A stretch of 24,952 nt of DNA from an uncultured Clostridia bacterium. Its GTDB lineage: Bacteria; Bacillota; Clostridia; Oscillospirales; Acutalibacteraceae. The translations under genes were made by a program, and so were the position numbers. The notes under the pieces are model-generated. The model saw only the letters and a list, made by a program, of their open reading frames with translations, was not told where the DNA came from and searched no databases. Below, in pieces: positions 8,422-16,287 of the stretch; the first letter of the stretch is position 1; every line of letters starts with the position of its first letter. The stretch spans positions 1-24,952 of the forward strand of contig CALCHE010000081.1 in the NCBI GenBank assembly GCA_937901145.1, read 5' to 3'.

Positions 8422-8424
8422 ATA

Positions 8425-9912
8425 TTAATATCCGATGGCAGTTCCGAGCGCCATAATACCGATGCTTGCAATAAATTCAGCAAGGAACAGCTTCCAGGAA
8501 ATCTTGATGTACTTGAAATAGGAAATATTGATAATACCTAAAGCGATTATCAGAAGTCCGTTTGTAGGAAAGAGAACATTACACAAACCGTCACTCAGGC
8601 AGAATGCTACTATAAGATTTTGTCTTCCGATAGAGAGCATATCCACCAAGGGAATGAGTATAGGCATGAGAAGAAATGCTTTAGCAGAACCGCTTCCTAT
8701 AAAAAATTCGAAAACACATATAACCAGGAATATGATGACTATAGAAATGTAGGGGTTGATTCCTTTTGTAATGTTGTATACCCAATAAAGAAGCGTGTCA
8801 ATAATCATACCTTGCTTGAGTATGTATGTAACACAGATTATAAGGATGATTACAGGTGCGACAGGAAGGATGGTTTTTGCTCCTGAAATAAAGCCGGAGA
8901 AAAGCTCTTTTTTCTTTATACCTGAAATATAACCTGCTCTCATTCCGCCTACAGTAAAGAGAATAGCCATTGAAACGAGAGGAAGGTATCCGATAATATC
9001 AGATATGGTTCTGTCTTCGATAAATGTATTTGCTATAAGACAAATTACTGTTATTACCAAAACAGAAATCAGTGCTGATATAAAAGCTCCTGATGCTTTT
9101 TTCATCATCGGATTACTCAGAGCTTTTTCTGTTTCGGCTTTATCAAGAAAACGAGCTCTGAGCTCTTTGTCACTTTCATAGCAGAGTGAGCTTTGAGGGC
9201 TTTTTTCTACTTTTTTGGCGTATCCTACGAGGAAAGCAGTAAGGATAGAATATATAATCACGAAGACGAAGCACCTGAACAGTACACCTGAAAACATAGG
9301 TAAATTTGCCATAGACTGAACAATGCCTACATTGAAGGGGTTGAAGGTAGCTGCCGAATAGCCGAAAGCTACAGCTATAAGACTAAATCCTAGACCGACA
9401 AATGAGTCCCACCCAAGTGAAAGAGAAATAGCAACTGCTAACGGAACCAATGTCACTGACTCTTCAAGTATACCTGCAAAGGAACTTAGGAGCATGCAGA
9501 AGAAAATCATAACTGCTAAGAGCAGATATTTTTTATCTGAAAATTTATTTACGACGACGTTCATCATATATTTCAGAACACCGCTTTTATCGAGTACAAG
9601 AAAAGTACCTCCGATAAGTACAATTACCAGTATGATTGATACACCGGTTAAAGCATCACCTGTAGAATATATGAAAGTCTCGATAGGTGAGAGGAATACT
9701 CTCCAGAAACTGTATCCGACCTGCTCGCGTGGAATTTCATGGTATGTACCGTTAATTATCGCGCCTGTCGAGTCTGTGTGGTAAGCACCTGTAGGAATAA
9801 CCTGCGTTAGAATACCTGCAAAAATCATAATTGCAAATAACAAGGCAGTTATTCCGATTATAGTCTTTTTTTCGATTTTAATTCCTGAAGTCATATTTTC
9901 TTTTTCGCTCAT
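8425..9912 (-). CDS. YfcC-family membrane carrier (DcuC-like superfamily)
   Basis: A polytopic inner-membrane carrier of 495 residues with roughly 12 hydrophobic segments. It matches the YfcC group of the anaerobic C4-dicarboxylate carrier superfamily; recognisable stretches are the first periplasmic region IPTGAYHTD, the ESVTLVPLAVAISLSLGWDS block, FGYSAATFNPFNVGIVQ, and the C-terminal FFIGSGSAKAFLLMPILIPL and GLCNVLFPTNGLL. Members are often annotated as arginine/ornithine, peptide or dicarboxylate carriers, and the substrate here is unknown. The start ATG at 9912 has AGAGGT five bases upstream; frames starting earlier would overlap the preceding gene. It lies 11 bases after the stop of the PHP gene, so the two are one transcription unit, closed by a strong terminator. 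Confidence 0.85.
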   Translation of the reverse strand: MSEKENMTSGIKIEKKTIIGITALLFAIMIFAGILTQVIPTGAYHTDSTGAIINGTYHEIPREQVGYSFWRVFLSPIETFIYSTGDALTGVSIILVIVLIGGTFLVLDKSGVLKYMMNVVVNKFSDKKYLLLAVMIFFCMLLSSFAGILEESVTLVPLAVAISLSLGWDSFVGLGFSLIAVAFGYSAATFNPFNVGIVQSMANLPMFSGVLFRCFVFVIIYSILTAFLVGYAKKVEKSPQSSLCYESDKELRARFLDKAETEKALSNPMMKKASGAFISALISVLVITVICLIANTFIEDRTISDIIGYLPLVSMAILFTVGGMRAGYISGIKKKELFSGFISGAKTILPVAPVIILIICVTYILKQGMIIDTLLYWVYNITKGINPYISIVIIFLVICVFEFFIGSGSAKAFLLMPILIPLVDMLSIGRQNLIVAFCLSDGLCNVLFPTNGLLIIALGIINISYFKYIKISWKLFLAEFIASIGIMALGTAIGY

Positions 9913-9923
9913 TTTGAACCTCT

Positions 9924-10736
9924 TTAAATATCCAATTCTAAAATTTCTCTGTTTACATAGAATGTCATCTTTTCGAATCCGCATTCTTTTGCAATATCTA
10001 TTGCTTCATTTACTCCTTTTCCGCAGTCGTTGGCATTATGCGCATCTGAACCTATAGTTATGAGCTTTCCGCCTAATTGTTTATAACGTCTGATTATGTT
10101 TGTATCAGGCATAGTCAGACCAATATTCTGGCGAAGACCTGAGGTATTAATTTCAAGAGCTTTATTATATCTTATCATAGTATTAAGCAGTTCATCCGTA
10201 ACAGCTGAAATAACAGAATAATCAAAATCAATATGATATTTTCCTTGGATTCTTCGCATGGGACAGGTTATGTGTGCTAAAGCGTCGCATCCGTCCCATT
10301 TAGCTATTTCTGTAAGCTGAAGGAAATAATCCTCCATAAATTTATATACGTCGATTTTGTCGTATTCTATTTCTTTTATGTCCTTGTCAAATCCGTAGGG
10401 TGTATGAATGCTTCCGAGGATAAAATCATAAGGATGGTGCTTGACTATCTTGTCAGCAAGAGCGATATTACTGAGAGGTTGACCGATTTCGAGGCCTAAA
10501 AGAACCAGCAGCTCGCCTTCAAATGCATTCCTCGCTTTACTGGATTCAAAAAATGAATGAAAAATCATATTATTGTATTTTTCTTCAAAAAATTTGTCGA
10601 CCTCACAGTGATCTGTGATAGCGATTGCGCCGATATTGTTTTTTACTGCGCATTCACAGATATACATCGGAGAATGTATACCGTCGGGTGAATTGTCGGA
10701 ATGTACGTGCATATCAATAAGTCTGTGACCGCTCAT
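9924..10736 (-). CDS. PHP-domain phosphoesterase, histidinol-phosphatase (HisJ) type
   Basis: A 270-residue polymerase-and-histidinol-phosphatase (PHP) family metal-dependent hydrolase. The full set of metal ligands can be placed: H10/H12 (DMHVHSD), D42/H43 (ITDH), E83 (GLEIG), H111 (GSIH), H155, E195 and D231/H233 (GSDAH). Length and layout match HisJ-type histidinol-phosphate phosphatases, which dephosphorylate L-histidinol phosphate in histidine synthesis. However, no other his gene is nearby and the partner is a membrane carrier, so another phosphoester substrate is possible. The start ATG has GGAGAG upstream and a consensus-like promoter at 10765-10793. Family assignment is strong; the specific reaction is inference. 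Confidence 0.85.
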   Translation of the reverse strand: MSGHRLIDMHVHSDNSPDGIHSPMYICECAVKNNIGAIAITDHCEVDKFFEEKYNNMIFHSFFESSKARNAFEGELLVLLGLEIGQPLSNIALADKIVKHHPYDFILGSIHTPYGFDKDIKEIEYDKIDVYKFMEDYFLQLTEIAKWDGCDALAHITCPMRRIQGKYHIDFDYSVISAVTDELLNTMIRYNKALEINTSGLRQNIGLTMPDTNIIRRYKQLGGKLITIGSDAHNANDCGKGVNEAIDIAKECGFEKMTFYVNREILELDI

Positions 10737-10764
10737 TTTTATCTCTCCAAAACAAATTTTAGGT

Positions 10765-10793
10765 ATTATACATCAAATGCAAAAAATATGCAA
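10765..10793 (-). promoter_or_regulatory. Sigma-A-type promoter of the PHP-carrier operon
   Basis: Minus-strand TTGCAT (10788-10793), 17-bp spacer, TATAAT (10765-10770), about 28 bp before the PHP start codon. Confidence 0.68.
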
Positions 10794-10930
10794 GTTTTTT
10801 GAGAAAATATACATAGTTTTTTATGTTTTTTGTTTACCTTTTACCAAATAGTAACATTAATATTTTAGGCCTGTAATCACAAAATATATTTGCAAACGCA
10901 AAAAAAGTTTTCAGAAGGAGAGTGAAATCA

Positions 10931-11131
10931 ATGTCTAAAAGCGGTTCATCCAAGGGTATGGTACCCGAAGCAAGAGATGCTCTTGACAGATTCAAGATGG
11001 AAGCTGCAGCTGAAGTTGGTGTAGACCTTAAGCAGGGTTATAACGGTCACCTCACTTCACGTGAAGCAGGCTCAGTAGGCGGTCAGATGGTTAAAAAGAT
11101 GATCGAGTCATATGAAAGAAATATGAAATAA
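10931..11131 (+). CDS. Small acid-soluble spore protein, alpha/beta type
   Basis: DNA-binding protein made in the forespore that coats spore chromosomal DNA, protects it from UV and heat, and is degraded at germination. The 66-residue product has the family core: ALDRFKMEAAAEVGVDL corresponds to the usual RLKYEIAxEFGV stretch around the GPR protease cleavage site, and TSREAGSVGGQMVKKM to the second conserved helix region. The start is the ATG at 10931, with AGAAGGAGAG at 10912-10921; an in-frame GTG at 10922 is too close to that site. It is a single-gene unit between two minus-strand genes. Family knowledge predicts sigma-G or sigma-F control, but I could not place a convincing promoter of that type upstream. 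The paralog identity (sspA/B/C/D) cannot be assigned. Confidence 0.95.
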   Translation: MSKSGSSKGMVPEARDALDRFKMEAAAEVGVDLKQGYNGHLTSREAGSVGGQMVKKMIESYERNMK

Positions 11132-11144
11132 GCCGAGTTATGAA

Positions 11145-11176
11145 AATCCCTTCGTTCTTCTCTGAACGAAGGGATT
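11145..11176. terminator. Strong hairpin between convergent SASP and yfhO genes
   Basis: Perfect 13-bp inverted repeat AATCCCTTCGTTC (11145-11157) / GAACGAAGGGATT (11164-11176) with a 6-nt loop. It sits 13 bp after the SASP stop and 4 bp after the yfhO stop on the other strand, so it probably serves both. Neither side has a proper run of Ts, so it may act as an mRNA 3'-end stabiliser as much as a terminator. Confidence 0.7.
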
Positions 11177-11180
11177 AACT

Positions 11181-14090
11181 TTAAATGTCTATCTGTTCTA
11201 TTTCGATATTCTGTGTCGGTGAGAAGATTTCCTTCTTTACGAAACTGTCGTTCGGATAGAACACCTCTTTTTTCGGTAAGCAGTAAGAATCCTTGCTATT
11301 GTTCTTTGTTTCGACGGGACAAGATTTTACTTCATCGTACATAAGGAAAATTTCTTCGCTGTATACATTGCTTATGGGAGTGAAAGCAGAGAGAAGTCTT
11401 TTACATTTCTTCTTTTCTCTTAGTTTCAGTATAACTGAAGTTAACAGCAGAAGGATGATAGTAGATACAGAGATCGTAAGTCCTGCTTTGAATCCGCTGG
11501 GTGTAAAGTTAAATTCGATGTCGTGATTGCCCTTTTCTATCTTGGCTGCAATGAGGCCGCCACCGAAGCAGATAATTTCGTCTTCATTTAACTTTTCACC
11601 GTCGACCGTAACAGACCAGCCTTTATCATAGGGGATTGAAGTGTAAAGAAGACAGTCTTTTTTTGCCGTAATTCTGCCTTTTATATGTGTATCTTCGAAT
11701 TTTTCTACAAGCATCTGTGTATCAGACAGAACAGAGTATCCTTTCTCGAATATCTTTTCATTGATAGTGTATGCATTGAATTTCAGAGTACCGTTGTTGC
11801 TTTCGAAAGGTACGTTAACTGTAATTGTTTCATTTTCATTATAATATCCAAGATCAAGAATACAGTTCTGACTGGTGTTCTGTGTGATTGTTCCGAGTGA
11901 AGAGGTAATCGTTACATGTTTATCAGATGCACCCGTAACGTCGAAATAAACATAAACATTGCCTTTTTTCTCGGTTGTAATATAAATTACGGCTGAACCG
12001 TCAGCGTCGGCAGTAGTTTTGGAATAACTGAAATTTGTACCTTCAAGGCTTTCTGTAAACGGAGAAATGTTTGAGTAAGTTATATATGAAATGTCGATTT
12101 TTTCGAATGGGTTACCGGCACCTGTAGCGAGATCAAAGTAATCACCCTGAAGCATAAAAGGATCGGAACCTGTCTCTATCTTCCATACATTCATATAATC
12201 TTCGGATGCCCAGTTTTCTGCGTTGTTACTGATGCAGTAAGCAATAGGAAGATGATAGTTGTTTTTATAGGCTGAGTATTTACCTGCTTTAAGTGATGCT
12301 GAATAGAAAGGTGACTCAAGTGTGTTCGGAGTTGCATTGTTCACTATATATTTAAGTGAAAACATCATATTATAAACAGGTGTCTGCGGATTATAGGTAT
12401 AACTGTTTATGCGGTTGCTCATCATTCCGAGGTCATCCTGCAGATTAGAGAGTGCTTCGAAGGCCATAGAAGAGAACACAGAAGCTCCGTTATATCCGTA
12501 CCAGCTTGGGTCCATTCTTGTTCTGAGATCAGTAAGCTCCATTCTGTAAAACTCACCGTCCTCAGCGGTGTCTATTGCATCCTTCAGAGTTCGGAAATCC
12601 TCGTAGTCCGAAGCATAAGAGTCCTTTGTTATGGTTATGCTGACTCTGCTCGAATCGCACATAACAACCTCACTGCAGATACATACAAGCAATAAAAGCG
12701 CAAGAGAGACGGTATGATATCTTTTGTCCTTGAACAGTGTAAGAAGAATTACATAAAGAACAGTAAGTGCAAGAGTGAGAATTACTGTGACTGAGTTTAC
12801 ATTTTTCGAGGTGATATCTTCTACGATGAAAACGAAGGCAACTATAGCCACACCCACAGCGCCTATCTGACCGGTGGTGAATTCTTTAAGTCTGATAAAT
12901 ACCTTATATGCCATTACAATCAGAACAAAAGAATAAATAAAGGACTGTCTGTAGGGAAGATCATTCGGGAAATGGAAGCCGTGCCAGATGTAATTCAGAT
13001 AGTTTACATTAAATGAAAAATAAAGGAATGTGAGGAGTACCAGGGTAGAAATCTTTTCTTTTTTTGAAATTGTCTTTGAGAAGAAGAATAAGGGCGCGAG
13101 AATAAGAGTTACTGCACCGCAATATACATTGGGCAGAACGTCATCACCACTGCTTCTGATGGTTGTTTCGAGGCTGGCGAGGTGGTTTGCGAAGAAGTCA
13201 AAAAATGTAAAATAGCTTTTCATACTATCCGGAAAAGTACCGGAAGTGGCTGAACTTGACTTAAGAATGCTGTAAACAGGCAGGAGCACCACAGCCATAA
13301 GACAGGCAGCTGTCAGGGAGGAAACAGCGAAAATAAGTCCTGTTCTGAAAAATCGCCTGTTAAGCAGATCTAAAACAAATCCTCTTTTTTTACGGGCGTA
13401 CTTTTTACATATAAGTGCCCCGTTTTCGTATGAATTTACATAGTAATAAATGAAGTATATAACTGAGAAAATGCATATCATATACGACATATAATAGTTC
13501 GAAAACATAGTAAGAGCCAGACCGGTTATATAAGTTGCGGGGCGACCGTGGTCGATGATACGTTCTATACCCAATAATACTACCGGCAGAAGAATCATAG
13601 CATCAAGCCACATGACATTCCAGTAGTAAGCGAGCATATATCCGCAAAAAGCATAAAGAACACCAAAGGATACAGAAGCCATACTCTGATTTTTAAGTGA
13701 ATTCTTTATATAGTATGTGAAGGCTGATGCTGACAAAGCTGCCTTGATAAGAACCATAGCGCCGATTGCTTCGGGAATATTCTTGTGCCCGAAAAACATA
13801 ATAATAGCACCGATAGGACTTGAAAGGTAATTGAAATAATTGCCCAGAAAACAGCTTCCGAGTCCCGACTTCCAGGAATAAAGGAAGCTACCTTCACCTT
13901 TGACAATATCATAAAGCTCAGCAAAAAGAGGACCGTACTGATGATACAGATCCATTCTCAGAATTGTTTTGTCTCCAAAAGGTATCATACCGTTACAAAG
14001 ATAAACAGCGAGCATTGTAACAGCAGTGGCAAGAAAAGCAACAATAATATACTGATTATCAGCCAGAAATGATCGTTTATTTTTTGTCAT
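11181..14090 (-). CDS. yfhO: YfhO-family multi-pass membrane protein (probable GT-C type glycosyltransferase)
   Basis: A 969-residue integral membrane protein of the YfhO family. The N-terminal two-thirds carries a dozen or so hydrophobic helices, starting at about residue 13; a large extracytoplasmic domain follows, then a final helix and a charged cytoplasmic tail of about 80 residues. Hallmarks are RMDLYHQYGPLFAEL (45-59), with the acidic D47 in the first outer loop as in GT-C transferases, followed by FLYSWKSGLG and a SSPIG motif. In Gram-positive bacteria YfhO proteins have been linked to glycosylation of lipoteichoic acid or other surface polymers; the acceptor here is unknown. The ATG at 14090 is chosen because GTGAGGT precedes it by five bases. 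It is transcribed alone, away from spoIIIA, with its own promoter. Confidence 0.88.
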   Translation of the reverse strand: MTKNKRSFLADNQYIIVAFLATAVTMLAVYLCNGMIPFGDKTILRMDLYHQYGPLFAELYDIVKGEGSFLYSWKSGLGSCFLGNYFNYLSSPIGAIIMFFGHKNIPEAIGAMVLIKAALSASAFTYYIKNSLKNQSMASVSFGVLYAFCGYMLAYYWNVMWLDAMILLPVVLLGIERIIDHGRPATYITGLALTMFSNYYMSYMICIFSVIYFIYYYVNSYENGALICKKYARKKRGFVLDLLNRRFFRTGLIFAVSSLTAACLMAVVLLPVYSILKSSSATSGTFPDSMKSYFTFFDFFANHLASLETTIRSSGDDVLPNVYCGAVTLILAPLFFFSKTISKKEKISTLVLLTFLYFSFNVNYLNYIWHGFHFPNDLPYRQSFIYSFVLIVMAYKVFIRLKEFTTGQIGAVGVAIVAFVFIVEDITSKNVNSVTVILTLALTVLYVILLTLFKDKRYHTVSLALLLLVCICSEVVMCDSSRVSITITKDSYASDYEDFRTLKDAIDTAEDGEFYRMELTDLRTRMDPSWYGYNGASVFSSMAFEALSNLQDDLGMMSNRINSYTYNPQTPVYNMMFSLKYIVNNATPNTLESPFYSASLKAGKYSAYKNNYHLPIAYCISNNAENWASEDYMNVWKIETGSDPFMLQGDYFDLATGAGNPFEKIDISYITYSNISPFTESLEGTNFSYSKTTADADGSAVIYITTEKKGNVYVYFDVTGASDKHVTITSSLGTITQNTSQNCILDLGYYNENETITVNVPFESNNGTLKFNAYTINEKIFEKGYSVLSDTQMLVEKFEDTHIKGRITAKKDCLLYTSIPYDKGWSVTVDGEKLNEDEIICFGGGLIAAKIEKGNHDIEFNFTPSGFKAGLTISVSTIILLLLTSVILKLREKKKCKRLLSAFTPISNVYSEEIFLMYDEVKSCPVETKNNSKDSYCLPKKEVFYPNDSFVKKEIFSPTQNIEIEQIDI

Positions 14091-14122
14091 AGTAAACCTC
14101 ACTTAACAGGATTATTTAGTAC

Positions 14123-14151
14123 ATAATACAATAAATAAAAGAAATCTTCAA
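14123..14151 (-). promoter_or_regulatory. Sigma-A-type promoter of yfhO
   Basis: Minus-strand TTGAAG (14146-14151), 17-bp spacer, TATTAT (14123-14128), about 32 bp before the yfhO start. It is divergent from, and only about 20 bp away from, the candidate spoIIIA promoter. Confidence 0.5.
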
Positions 14152-14169
14152 GATGTTTTCCTGAAAATG

Positions 14170-14198
14170 TAATATATTCGGACACGCTCTCATAGTTT
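14170..14198 (+). promoter_or_regulatory. Candidate sigma-E promoter of the spoIIIA operon
   Basis: TAATATA (14170-14176), 14-bp spacer, CATAGTTT (14191-14198). This resembles the sigma-E pattern of an AT-rich ATA-type -35 and a CATA-type -10 at 14-15 bp spacing, and it lies 33 bp before spoIIIAA. Sigma-E control of spoIIIA is established in Bacillus subtilis; the assignment here is by resemblance. Confidence 0.45.
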
Positions 14199-14215
14199 TA
14201 GAGTGTAAAAACTAT
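14192..14215 (+). repeat. Inverted repeat overlapping the spoIIIA -10 and leader
   Basis: ATAGTTTT (14192-14199) and AAAACTAT (14208-14215) form a perfect 8-bp inverted repeat with an 8-nt centre. It covers most of the proposed -10 and the transcription start, just before the AAGGCGG ribosome binding site (14216-14222). Confidence 0.5.
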
Positions 14216-14231
14216 AAGGCGGTACAACATT

Positions 14232-15242
14232 ATGAATTTTAAAGAAGAAAATTTTGACAGCGCAGTAAATATTCTTTCTCCGTTGCTGAGGAGCAAGCTT
14301 CTGAATCTTAACTGTATAATCAAAAACGACACATGTGAAATAAGATTACGGGCGGGGAAGCCGATAATTCTTTTCGGTAAATACGGTTATCTTTTTTTGA
14401 AAAGAGACGGTGAAGCATCGGCAGATATGGATGAAGACTGCTATTTCTGCAAGTCCGAAATTATCACTGAAACCTTTAACAGATTGTGCTGTTATTCGGT
14501 GTACAGTCATATCGAAAGTATTGTAAACGGCTATATAACCTTTCAGGGTGGGCACCGTGCAGGAATAACAGGAACTGCAGTGACTGATTCCGAAGGAAAG
14601 GTTACATCAGTCAGGGATATTTCTTCAGTAAACATAAGAATAGCCCGCTCAGTAAAAGGTGCCGCAGATGAGCTTATAAGAAATATCGGATACGGAAATA
14701 CATCGCTTTTGATTGTAGGTCCTCCCTCATCAGGAAAAACAACTGTGCTGAGAGACTATGTCCGTCAGTTGTCTGACAGAATGCTTAAAGTCTGTCTTGT
14801 CGACGAAAGGCAGGAGCTGGCATGCATGAACGGAAGCTTCTGTCAGCATGATGTAGGCGTCAATACTGATGTTATGAATAATTTTCCTAAAGGAAAAGGT
14901 ATTATGAATGCTGTTAAAACTATGTCACCCGACATAATAGCTGTGGATGAAATAGGGGAAAGACAGGAAATTGAAGGAATTATCAGAGGGGTTAACAGTG
15001 GCGTCGGATTCGTGGCTACGGTTCATGCACTTGATTATAAGGATTTGCTAAAAAGACCAACGATAAAAGCTGTGCTTGAAACGGGAGCCTTCACTAAAAT
15101 AGTACTTTTAAAAAACTCAGCATGTCCCGGAGAAATAGAAGGAATATACGATGCTTCAGAGGTGAAGGATGAAATTTTCAGGAGCGGCTTTATTATGGAT
15201 AACATTTACATTGATGGGAATGAAAGTTACATCACTGCTTAA
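14232..15242 (+). CDS. spoIIIAA: Stage III sporulation protein AA (SpoIIIA complex ATPase)
   Basis: Cytosolic secretion-type ATPase thought to power assembly or function of the SpoIIIA-SpoIIQ channel joining mother cell and forespore. The 336-residue protein has Walker A GPPSSGKTT at 163-171, Walker B-like DIIAVDEIG at 234-242, and GHRAGITGTAV near 108-117, all typical of SpoIIIAA. The start ATG follows AAGGCGG by nine bases. First gene of an eight-gene operon. Unusually, its last 24 codons or so also encode the start of SpoIIIAB in another frame (74-nt overlap). Confidence 0.95.
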   Translation: MNFKEENFDSAVNILSPLLRSKLLNLNCIIKNDTCEIRLRAGKPIILFGKYGYLFLKRDGEASADMDEDCYFCKSEIITETFNRLCCYSVYSHIESIVNGYITFQGGHRAGITGTAVTDSEGKVTSVRDISSVNIRIARSVKGAADELIRNIGYGNTSLLIVGPPSSGKTTVLRDYVRQLSDRMLKVCLVDERQELACMNGSFCQHDVGVNTDVMNNFPKGKGIMNAVKTMSPDIIAVDEIGERQEIEGIIRGVNSGVGFVATVHALDYKDLLKRPTIKAVLETGAFTKIVLLKNSACPGEIEGIYDASEVKDEIFRSGFIMDNIYIDGNESYITA

Positions 15243-15666
15243 AAAGAGGGTTAACGTTCTGGAAGAAACCGTAATATTTCTTGATGCGCTTATAACTGAA
15301 ATTGAGTTTTCTAAAACAGATATAATCAGTGTTCTCAGTAAATTTTCAAATGAATCGTCAATGAAAAATTTAACCTTTCTCAGCTCTATAGCTGATTTCG
15401 GGTATGAAAGCATTTTTTACAGCAGGTGGAAATATGCTCTGGATTCATTTACATATTATAAGAGTGAAGAAAAAGAAAAAATGTTGCAATTGGGAAGTTT
15501 TTTAGGTACAACCGATGCAAAAACACAAATCAGCACAATAAACCTATATAAGACATTTTTCGAAAAATATAAAAACAATGCTGCGGCTGACTTTGAAAAG
15601 TACGGCAAGAGCTCATCTTTGTTCGGTCTGTTTCTCGGAGCATCGGTTTTTATCCTACTTCTTTAG
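15169..15666 (+). CDS. spoIIIAB: Stage III sporulation protein AB
   Basis: Membrane component of the SpoIIIA complex, distantly related to type II secretion GspF-like proteins. The 165-residue product has an N-terminal hydrophobic segment (FSGAALLWITFTLMGM), a helical cytosolic body containing FLDALITEIEFSKT, the counterpart of the LLETEI motif seen in the family, and a C-terminal hydrophobic tail (LFGLFLGASVFILLL). I start it at the ATG at 15169 because AGAGGTGAAGG directly precedes it and because starting at the next ATG (15214) would remove the N-terminal membrane segment the family has. This places 74 bases inside spoIIIAA. Its stop is 43 bases before spoIIIAC, the largest gap in the operon. 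Confidence 0.88.
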   Translation: MKFSGAALLWITFTLMGMKVTSLLKKRVNVLEETVIFLDALITEIEFSKTDIISVLSKFSNESSMKNLTFLSSIADFGYESIFYSRWKYALDSFTYYKSEEKEKMLQLGSFLGTTDAKTQISTINLYKTFFEKYKNNAAADFEKYGKSSSLFGLFLGASVFILLL

Positions 15667-15709
15667 AAAGCGAAAGGGCTTCTTTATAAAAGATCGATTA
15701 CAGACGGAT

Positions 15710-15904
15710 ATGGATTTGGATTTAATTTTTAAAATAGCTGCAATAGGAATAATAGTTGCAATACTCAATCAGCTTCTCAATAAAAGCGACAAAGGTGAGT
15801 ATGCGACCCTGATAACGATTGCAGGGATAATAATAGTGCTGCTGATGATAATACCTAAAATTGAGGACTTATTCAGCAGTCTGAGAAATATTATAGATTA
15901 CTGA
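15710..15904 (+). CDS. spoIIIAC: Stage III sporulation protein AC
   Basis: Small membrane protein of 64 residues with two hydrophobic helices (IFKIAAIGIIVAILNQLL and ATLITIAGIIIVLLMIIP), the expected size and layout for SpoIIIAC. Together with SpoIIIAD it is proposed to form part of the membrane platform of the channel. The start ATG at 15710 gives the family N-terminus MDLDLIFKIAAIG; longer readings upstream run into spoIIIAB out of frame. The ribosome binding site is poor (ACGGAT). The TGA stop overlaps the ATG of spoIIIAD by one base. Confidence 0.93.
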   Translation: MDLDLIFKIAAIGIIVAILNQLLNKSDKGEYATLITIAGIIIVLLMIIPKIEDLFSSLRNIIDY

Positions 15905-16287
15905 TGCTTATCAAGATAATTTTTTCAGGAATTATAATTTGCATACTAAGCGTTTTACTTAAAAAACAGTCAAAAGAATTTGTTTTACCGATCGAGATTG
16001 TATTCATCACCTTGGTTATATGGATTGTAACCGAAAACTTTCAAGACGTTTTTTCAGGAATATCTGATATAGCTTCGCAGATAGAACACGGTGATGAAAT
16101 CATTGCTTCGGCGGTTAAAGGTGCAGGAATATGTCTTATAACTAAATTTTCTTCGGATATCTGTATCGAAAACGGTAACAGACTTATAGGGGATGTAATC
16201 GAATTTTCAGGAAGGATAACGCTATCACTTATCGCCGTACCGTACATCGAGCTGATAATGAATATAGCACTGTCGTTTTTAGAATGA
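15904..16287 (+). CDS. spoIIIAD: Stage III sporulation protein AD
   Basis: Membrane protein of 127 residues with about four hydrophobic segments, matching SpoIIIAD in size and in motifs: an opening helix, KKQSKEFVLPIEI, a KGAGICLITKFSSDIC stretch near the middle, and GDVIEFSGRITLSLIAVPYI. It is placed between AC and AE as in other spore formers. No Shine-Dalgarno sequence precedes the start; it overlaps the AC stop by one base, so translation is probably coupled. The start of spoIIIAE overlaps its own end by four bases. Confidence 0.94.
   Translation: MLIKIIFSGIIICILSVLLKKQSKEFVLPIEIVFITLVIWIVTENFQDVFSGISDIASQIEHGDEIIASAVKGAGICLITKFSSDICIENGNRLIGDVIEFSGRITLSLIAVPYIELIMNIALSFLE

Noticed and set aside
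10850..10910. Sigma-G/sigma-F promoter for the spore-protein gene
   Set aside because: Only weak partial matches such as CAAAATA (10880-10886), without a convincing -35 at the right distance.
13706..13924. 72-codon minus-strand frame inside yfhO
   Set aside because: It is another frame of the same strand within the well-supported YfhO coding region, with no ribosome binding site.
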